In this document: positions 33,306-37,811 of the stretch, in pieces
Layout of the letters: each line of letters starts with the position of its first letter
How positions within the stretch are numbered: the stretch's first letter is position 1
Assembly: GCA_041390825.1 (NCBI GenBank)
Contig: JAWKPF010000037.1
Location: forward strand, 1 to 37,811
Source: Thermomicrobiales bacterium
GTDB taxonomy: Bacteria > Chloroflexota > Chloroflexia > Thermomicrobiales > UBA6265
DNA length: 37,811 nucleotides
Direction: 5' to 3'
Notes under the pieces: generated by a model
What the model was told of the DNA's origin: nothing
Database searches by the model: none
Seen by the model: only the letters and a program-made list of their open reading frames with translations
Translations under genes and position numbers: made by a program

Positions 33306-34322
33306 CTAGCTGGCCGAGTCCGGCGTGCCGGAGCCATCGATAGCAGCGAACAGCTTGGCCTGGTCTTCTGCATAGACCTGGGCGGGAGATCCGACGTATC
33401 CGACGTCAGCGACGATCTCGCCTGCGGTTGCGACGTAGAACTTCATGAACTCCTGGACTTCAGGACGCTGCAAGCTTTCGGCATTCACATAGACGTACAG
33501 TGGCCGTGAAAGCGGCGCGTAGGTGAGATCGCCAACGGTTTCAGCAGTTGGCTCGACACAGCCGCTACCGCCATCGATCGCCACCAGCTTGAGCCGGTCG
33601 GCATTCTGCTCGTAGTAGGCCAGTCCGAAGTAGCCAAGTGCGTTCGTATCGCCGGCAACGCCTTCCACCAGTTGGTTGTCGTCTTCGCTCGGGAGGTAGT
33701 TGGTCGTGGAGCTGCCTTCTTCGCCGACGATCTCAGCGGTGAAGTAGTCGAAGGTTCCCGAAGAGGTGCCGGGGCCGTAGAGCGAAATCGGCTCATCCGG
33801 GAACGACGGGTCGATCTCGCTCCACTTCGTCGCGGCGCCTTCCGGCTGCCACATCAACTTGAGCTGGTCGACGGTCAGGCATTCGACAAAGTCGTTCTCC
33901 GGGTTGACGACCACCGCAATGCCGTCATATGCAACCTCGAAGACGTAGTACTCGACGCCGTTGGCAGCGCATGCCTCGGCTTCTTCCGGCTTGATTTCGC
34001 GGGAGGCGTTCTGCAGGTCGGTTTCGCCGTTGCAGAAGCGCTCGAACCCGCCGCCGGTACCCGAGATGCTGACCTCGAGCTGCACACCTGACGCTATGGC
34101 CGCGAACTCTTCTGCCATCGCCTCAGTGATGGGTCCGACCGTGGACGAACCATCGGCAACGATCGTGCCGGAGAGGTCGCCGGCATTCTCCGGCTCCTCG
34201 TACGGGACTGCGGTGGCGTCCTGGGCGACGGCGCCGCTCAACAGCATCGTCAGCGACAGCCCAATCGCCGCCGCCGAGCCAAGAAGCCCTCGACGCGAGC
34301 TTTGCAGGGACGGAATCGACAT
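33306..34322 (-). CDS. pstS: Phosphate ABC transporter substrate-binding protein PstS
   Basis: Extracytoplasmic phosphate-binding protein. The first ~35 residues are a secretion signal with twin arginines (SSRRGLLGSAAAIG) and an AVA-like cleavage end, suggesting Tat export. Mature part: IVADGSSTVGPITEAMAEEF, ISGTGGGFERFCNGETDLQN and YGPGTSSGTFDYFTAEIVGE, the phosphate-pocket loops of PstS. 338 residues. AAGGAGAAAG before ATG 34322 gives a strong start; an in-frame extension to 34523 is unsupported. It lies 107 bases after the response-regulator gene on the same strand. Confidence 0.94.
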   Translation of the reverse strand: MSIPSLQSSRRGLLGSAAAIGLSLTMLLSGAVAQDATAVPYEEPENAGDLSGTIVADGSSTVGPITEAMAEEFAAIASGVQLEVSISGTGGGFERFCNGETDLQNASREIKPEEAEACAANGVEYYVFEVAYDGIAVVVNPENDFVECLTVDQLKLMWQPEGAATKWSEIDPSFPDEPISLYGPGTSSGTFDYFTAEIVGEEGSSTTNYLPSEDDNQLVEGVAGDTNALGYFGLAYYEQNADRLKLVAIDGGSGCVEPTAETVGDLTYAPLSRPLYVYVNAESLQRPEVQEFMKFYVATAGEIVADVGYVGSPAQVYAEDQAKLFAAIDGSGTPDSAS

Positions 34323-34429
34323 TCTTTCTCCTTTTCTGCTTGACGGTTTGGTATCACCGGGAACGTCTTCCCGGCACTTCGCTGCCCTTCGGACAGTGAA
34401 TTCGAGAATGGGAGGACGAAGCGACATCA

Positions 34430-35185
34430 TCAGGACGCCACCTCGAAGCAATATCCGCGGCCGTAAATAGTCCGAATCATTCCGTCCGGACCTCCGGCTT
34501 CGCGCAGTTTCGATCTGAGCCATGACATGTGCACGTCGATCGTGCGTTCATCGACGAAGATGTCGGTTCCCCACACCACGTCGAGCAGTTGCTGGCGCGT
34601 AAAGACCTGACCGGGCGCCAACGCGAGTTCGCGCAGCAATCCGAACTCCTTCCGGCTCAGCGTCAGATCCCTGGCGCCCACTTGCGCTTTCTGGCTTTCC
34701 AGTTCGATCGTGAGGGGGCCACGATAGAGCACAGACGGCGGCCGCGCCGATGGAATCGCGCGGCGGCGCATCGTCGCCCGCACCCGGGCAATGAACTCCC
34801 GCAACGCAATCGGCTTGACGACATAGTCGTCCGCGCCCAGTTCGAGTCCGTCGACTTTGTCCTGCTCTTCACCTCGTGCGGAGACGATGAGCACCGGAAC
34901 GTCGCTGCGGGTCCGGATCTGGCGCAGCACTGCCAGGCCATTCAAACCAGGCAGCATCAGATCGAGAACGACGAGATCGATCTGGTCCAGCTGCTCTCGC
35001 ACGACCGCCATGGCGGCCTCGCCGTCCGCTGCGCTGATGACACCGTATCCGGCGCGGATCAGGTTGTAGGTGGTTATGCTGCGAAGCGTAGGGTCGTCCT
35101 CCACCAACAAGATCGTGCCGCCGATCGATGGCGCCTGCTGGCTGGAGGTTTCGAGTTCGGTTGGAGAAGCACTTCGGTCGCTCAT
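34430..35185 (-). CDS. OmpR/PhoB-family response regulator
   Basis: Two-component DNA-binding regulator, by context the controller of the pst operon. The receiver domain has the acidic pair VEDD, phospho-acceptor Asp in VVLDLMLPGLNG and Lys in DDYVVKPIALREF. The C-terminal winged helix shows LTLSRKEFGLLRELALAPGQ and RTIDVHMSWLRSKLREAGG, both hallmarks. I use ATG 35185; GTG 35188 and TTG 35194 are also in frame. The predicted -10 at 35195-35200 would put the transcript start almost at the ATG, so translation may be leaderless. No sensor kinase gene is adjacent. Confidence 0.92.
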   Translation of the reverse strand: MSDRSASPTELETSSQQAPSIGGTILLVEDDPTLRSITTYNLIRAGYGVISAADGEAAMAVVREQLDQIDLVVLDLMLPGLNGLAVLRQIRTRSDVPVLIVSARGEEQDKVDGLELGADDYVVKPIALREFIARVRATMRRRAIPSARPPSVLYRGPLTIELESQKAQVGARDLTLSRKEFGLLRELALAPGQVFTRQQLLDVVWGTDIFVDERTIDVHMSWLRSKLREAGGPDGMIRTIYGRGYCFEVAS

Positions 35186-35194
35186 CACGACCAA

Positions 35195-35248
35195 ATGCTA
35201 TGGACGCCGCGTTAACTCGCGGTTACCGCCCTGTAAATTCCTTGTTAG
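35195..35248 (-). promoter_or_regulatory. Pho-box-like direct-repeat array and -10 of the regulator-pst operon
   Basis: Reading the minus strand, four hexamers CTAACA, TTTACA, GTAACC and TTAACG occur at exact 11-bp steps (spacers of 5 bp). They are followed nine bases later by a -10-like TAGCAT (35200-35195). Known PhoP/PhoB-type sites are direct repeats with 11-bp period, and the Bacillus consensus is TT-A-ACA-like. The array fills the 65-base gap between ctpA and the regulator gene. It likely allows the regulator to activate its own operon. Confidence 0.65.
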
Positions 35249-35259
35249 CGTAAGGAACA

Positions 35260-36528
35260 TCAGGCAACCGGTGTCCCTGTCGAGGTGGTCAGGACCTGAA
35301 TAGCGGCATCCAGCTGCGCGTCGCCGATCTCGCTGTCAGGTGTCCTCGAAGCCACCACATCTGGCGCGATGCCAACTTTGTCGATCACTTCTTCGTTCGG
35401 CGTCAACCAATGCGCAAAGGTAAGCCGGAAAGACGAGCCGTCCTCGAAGACGTGCACCCGCTGCACGGACCCTTTACCGAACGTTGTTTCGCCCACGATC
35501 GTCGCGCGCTCGTAGTCCCGCAGCGCTCCGGCAACGATCTCCGCAGAGCTCGCGGTCCCGTTGTTCACCAGTACGACGAGTGGAATGTCATACGCGTTGA
35601 CGTCGCCCGAGATGATGGGCTGTTCTTTCTCATCCCCCGTGCGACCGGGATCCGTGTCCTCCCAAAGGGCTGGACCGGCATCTTCCGGCACAAAGCGCCC
35701 GATCGTCTGTTGCGCGCTTTGCACCCAGCCTCCACCGTTGTTTCGCAGATCGAGGATGATTCCGTCCACACCGTCGTTCTTCGCGGCCTGAAGCGCGGCA
35801 TCGAGTTCCGCGGCGGTCTTGTCGCCAAAGACGACGATTCTGATGATGCCCACGTTCGATTCCTCGTCGAGCCGGTAGGTCACGACGGGAACAGGAATCT
35901 TGCGGCGCTCCACATCGAGGGACATGGGTGGTTCTGTCCCGCGTTGCAGCTGGAGATGCACCGACTCCCCGGCCGGGCCTTTGAGCAAGTCGAGGGCGTC
36001 GGCGTCCGTCAGACCTTCGACCGAGACGCCATCGATTTGCAGGATGACATCGCCAGCAAGTATCCCTGCCTCCTCGGCCGGTGATCCGGGGATCGGCGCG
36101 ACGATGGTCATCTTCCCATCGCGGGTGGCCACCCAAACGCCGATTCCCTCGAAGGTGCCTTCGAGCTGATTCGCTGCCTGTTGCTGATCGTCCGGTGGCA
36201 GGTAGACGGAGTAACCGTCCAGCCCCTCGGCCAACCCGGTAAGGGCTCGTCCCTCGAGGTCGCTCCAAAACTCGTCACCGGTCTCGCCATCCTGCGGACG
36301 TCCGTAATACTCCTCATTGATCAGTTCCTCGACCTGCGACAGCCGATCGAGGTTGTCGTTCGCATCCGAGGCCGGCGCGATAACGGAATCGACTCCCAGG
36401 GTGTCTGGTAGCCATTCCCGTTGCGCAAGCGCTCCGAGGAAGAAGGCAGTGAGCGCAATGAGCACGCCCATGCTGATCAGGAAGGTCAGCAGGATTGGCT
36501 TTCGTATCGTGACAGCAGAATCGGACAT
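35260..36528 (-). CDS. Carboxy-terminal processing protease (S41 family, CtpA-like)
   Basis: Membrane-anchored serine protease cutting at C-termini of extracytoplasmic proteins. Residues 10-35 are one membrane helix (LTFLISMGVLIALTAFFLGA). A PDZ domain covers about residues 120-200 (GIGVWVATRDGKMTIVAPIP, then AGILAGDVILQIDGVSVEGL). The S41 catalytic core has LRNNGGGWVQSA, the nucleophile Ser in NNGTASSAEIVAGAL and Lys in TTFGKGSVQRV. 422 residues. I chose ATG 36528, with GAGAG upstream, over an extension to 36564 with no ribosome site. It diverges from coaX. Confidence 0.93.
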   Translation of the reverse strand: MSDSAVTIRKPILLTFLISMGVLIALTAFFLGALAQREWLPDTLGVDSVIAPASDANDNLDRLSQVEELINEEYYGRPQDGETGDEFWSDLEGRALTGLAEGLDGYSVYLPPDDQQQAANQLEGTFEGIGVWVATRDGKMTIVAPIPGSPAEEAGILAGDVILQIDGVSVEGLTDADALDLLKGPAGESVHLQLQRGTEPPMSLDVERRKIPVPVVTYRLDEESNVGIIRIVVFGDKTAAELDAALQAAKNDGVDGIILDLRNNGGGWVQSAQQTIGRFVPEDAGPALWEDTDPGRTGDEKEQPIISGDVNAYDIPLVVLVNNGTASSAEIVAGALRDYERATIVGETTFGKGSVQRVHVFEDGSSFRLTFAHWLTPNEEVIDKVGIAPDVVASRTPDSEIGDAQLDAAIQVLTTSTGTPVA

Positions 36529-36563
36529 GGAAAGCTCTCGAGGCAGGAACAAGCGGCGGCGCA

Positions 36564-36619
36564 TTCGCGCGTCGCGTCGACACCCTTGATAATACGTGGC
36601 GAATATGAAGGGGAGCCAA
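36564..36619. promoter_or_regulatory. Possible overlapping divergent promoters for ctpA and coaX
   Basis: Plus strand: TTCGCG (36564-36569), 18 bases, GATAAT (36588-36593) toward coaX. Minus strand: TTGGCT (36619-36614), 19 bases, TATTAT (36594-36589) toward ctpA. The two -10 elements share the same AT island, the only one in this gap. Confidence 0.4.
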
Positions 36620-36656
36620 CCCTCAGGGCCCGACAGAGGTCAGGAAGGGAAGCTGG

Positions 36657-37433
36657 GTGTTTCTCGCGATCGATGTCGGCAACACAAATGTGCACATTGG
36701 GCTGACCGAGGATCTGACGGCGCCTTGGCTGAGAACGTTCCGGTTCTCCTCCGCACGTGATCGGACAGCTGATGAATGGCACGCGCTCCTCGATGTCCAT
36801 TTCGAGGCACTCACCTGCGACGATTGCATTGTTGCGATGTGCAGCGTTGTCCCCGCCATTACCCGCAGCCTGACCGAGTATGTGGAGCAGCGGTTCGGGA
36901 TTTCTCCGTTGCTGGTATCGAGCCAACTACCGCTCGGCATCGAGGTCTGCACCGATCAGCCACGCGAAACCGGCACCGATCGCCTGACCAACGCGGTCGC
37001 GGTCGATGTGCTCTACGGCCGTCCGGCCATCGTCGTCGACTTTGGAACGGCGACCAAGGTAGATGCGCTCGACGCGGATGGCCGCTTTCTTGGAGGAGCG
37101 ATCGCTACAGGTCTGGGTGTAAGCATGGATGCGCTTGCGTCACGGGCTGCGCGTCTGTACGCCGTCCCAATCGAGATTCCGCGCGAGGCAATCGGACGCA
37201 ACACCACACACGCGGTACAGGCCGGGGTGGTACTCGGACACCTGAAGATGGTCGAAGGCCTGGTCGAAATGGCCAAAGCCGAGCTCGGCGGCTGCGAGAC
37301 CGTCGTGCTCACCGGTGGCAACGGCGCGCTCTTCTCCGAACGTTCCTCGGAATTGGGCCCATACGAAGCCAACCTCACCCTCGAAGGCCTTCGCTTCATT
37401 GCGCAGCGTGCCCAATCGGCGACCGGGCAGTAG
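36657..37433 (+). CDS. coaX: Type III pantothenate kinase
   Basis: First step of coenzyme A synthesis, ATP-dependent phosphorylation of pantothenate, by the ASKHA-fold CoaX type. The phosphate loop is FLAIDVGNTNVHIGL; the middle has ETGTDRLTNAVAVDVLYG and VVDFGTATKVDALDADG; the C-terminal VLTGGNGALF is the adenosine part. 258 residues is normal. The start is GTG with GGAAGGGA upstream. Confidence 0.95.
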   Translation: MFLAIDVGNTNVHIGLTEDLTAPWLRTFRFSSARDRTADEWHALLDVHFEALTCDDCIVAMCSVVPAITRSLTEYVEQRFGISPLLVSSQLPLGIEVCTDQPRETGTDRLTNAVAVDVLYGRPAIVVDFGTATKVDALDADGRFLGGAIATGLGVSMDALASRAARLYAVPIEIPREAIGRNTTHAVQAGVVLGHLKMVEGLVEMAKAELGGCETVVLTGGNGALFSERSSELGPYEANLTLEGLRFIAQRAQSATGQ

Positions 37434-37475
37434 ACAGACGAACACGCCCATTTCCATGAATTCGATTGCGGTCGA

Positions 37476-37505
37476 TTGTGGCCGGACCTTGGACCTTTCT
37501 ATAAT
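37476..37505 (+). promoter_or_regulatory. Strong promoter upstream of the EF-G-type gene
   Basis: TTGTGG (37476-37481), 18 bases, then a perfect TATAAT (37500-37505). It drives a ~190-base leader before the GTG start at 37702. Confidence 0.7.
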
Positions 37506-37543
37506 GTCTTCACGATTGCTTGCGTCCTAAGGAGGTCTGCTCG

Positions 37544-37660
37544 ATGCAGACGATCCGCAACCGAAGCCGTCAGCCTGATTGCAACGCCCCGGGAACGGTG
37601 CGCGCCATCGGCTGGCGAGCGGCCGCATATTCAGTCGCTCGACCGCCCATCTACGCATGA
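37544..37660 (+). CDS. 38-codon leader ORF before the EF-G-type gene
   Basis: ATG 37544 has a perfect Shine-Dalgarno AAGGAGG (37529-37535) eight bases upstream, better than that of the main gene. The product starts MQTIRNRSRQPDCNA, is Arg-rich, resembles nothing I know, and ends at TGA 37660, 41 bases before the main start. GTCTGC-TCGAT-GCAGAC (37535-37551) forms a 6-bp stem that would partly cover its start codon. It could be a regulatory leader peptide or a chance frame with a fortunate ribosome site. Confidence 0.45.
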   Translation: MQTIRNRSRQPDCNAPGTVRAIGWRAAAYSVARPPIYA

Positions 37661-37701
37661 TGGGTCAACCGGCCTGAACGGCTCTCGATGAAGGAGACCC
37701 C

Positions 37702-37811
37702 GTGAAGCAGTACACAGCTGACAAGATTCGCAACATCGGCCTCTTTTCCCACGGTGGCGCGGGAAAGACATCATTGGCCGAGGCGATGCTGTTCGTCTCC
37801 GGGGCGACGAC
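37702..37811 (+). CDS. Elongation factor G-type GTPase, 5' end only
   Basis: The visible 36 residues begin at GTG with AAGGAG six bases upstream. They include KIRNIGLFSHGGAGKTSLAE, the G1 P-loop of EF-G, with HGGAGKT. 'GGAGKTSLAEAMLF' fits the EF-G2 / FusA2-like branch found in Chloroflexota and Actinobacteria better than the main EF-G. The rest is off the right edge, so assignment to canonical or EF-G2 is tentative. Confidence 0.85.
   Translation, partial: MKQYTADKIRNIGLFSHGGAGKTSLAEAMLFVSGAT

Noticed and set aside
36601..36660. Segment resembling the conserved part of bacterial SRP (4.5S) RNA, with GGTCAGG and GGAAGGGAAGC-like words
   Set aside because: The apical CC-GGAA-GG hairpin and pairing flanks are missing and the words are in a different arrangement. 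The GGAAGGGA is better explained as the coaX ribosome binding site.

Overview
This is a GC-rich (about 60%) bacterial chromosome segment packed with housekeeping genes. The most likely source is a Chloroflexota member of the Thermomicrobia type. That is inferred from protein style (a proline/serine/threonine-rich exported foldase, GTG and TTG starts, GH57-GlgE-TreS glucan metabolism, tandem ftsY-ffh) and not from any rRNA marker. I see no phage, IS element, CRISPR array, tRNA or rRNA.

Layout. 1-740: 5' part of an aminotransferase, minus strand. 741-1257: intergenic stretch with a 3' scrap of a peptide-transporter permease gene and the promoter of the ribosomal operon. 1258-2747: rpsF-ssb-rpsR. 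2843-7181: membrane and envelope block on the plus strand (anchored parvulin foldase, DUF1648-like membrane protein, CDP-alcohol phosphatidyltransferase, lipid acyltransferase). 7165-11208, minus strand: rimO, yajQ, glgX. 11381-20027: GlgE-type alpha-glucan locus, with glgE, treS and maltokinase on plus facing GH57 branching enzyme and malQ on minus. Trehalose -> maltose (TreS) -> maltose-1-phosphate (kinase) -> linear glucan (GlgE) -> branching (GH57), with GlgX and MalQ for turnover. 20070-24457: mreB, a small charged protein, a membrane diguanylate cyclase, an LLM-class oxidoreductase and radC. 24563-26878: both SRP-pathway GTPases side by side. 26961-29296: glutaredoxin-PDZ fusion, MgtC-like protein, TrmH-like methyltransferase, SprT-like protein.

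29402-35248 is a minus-strand phosphate regulon, read as response regulator, pstS, pstC, pstA, pstB, phoU. A stand-alone receiver-like gene converges on it. A four-unit, 11-bp-period direct repeat resembling a Pho box lies just before the regulator. The region carries ten single-base indels, mostly in short homopolymers, which break pstC, pstA and the receiver gene and garble part of phoU. I read these as probable assembly errors, since pstB and pstS between and beside them are clean. 35260-37811: a carboxy-terminal protease diverging from coaX, then the start of an EF-G-type gene preceded by a strong promoter and a 38-codon leader ORF.

The observations I rate highest are the Pho-box-like array, the glutaredoxin-PDZ fusion, the leader ORF before EF-G, the complete GlgE locus and the indel cluster. 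I did not find a clearly undescribed multi-gene system.
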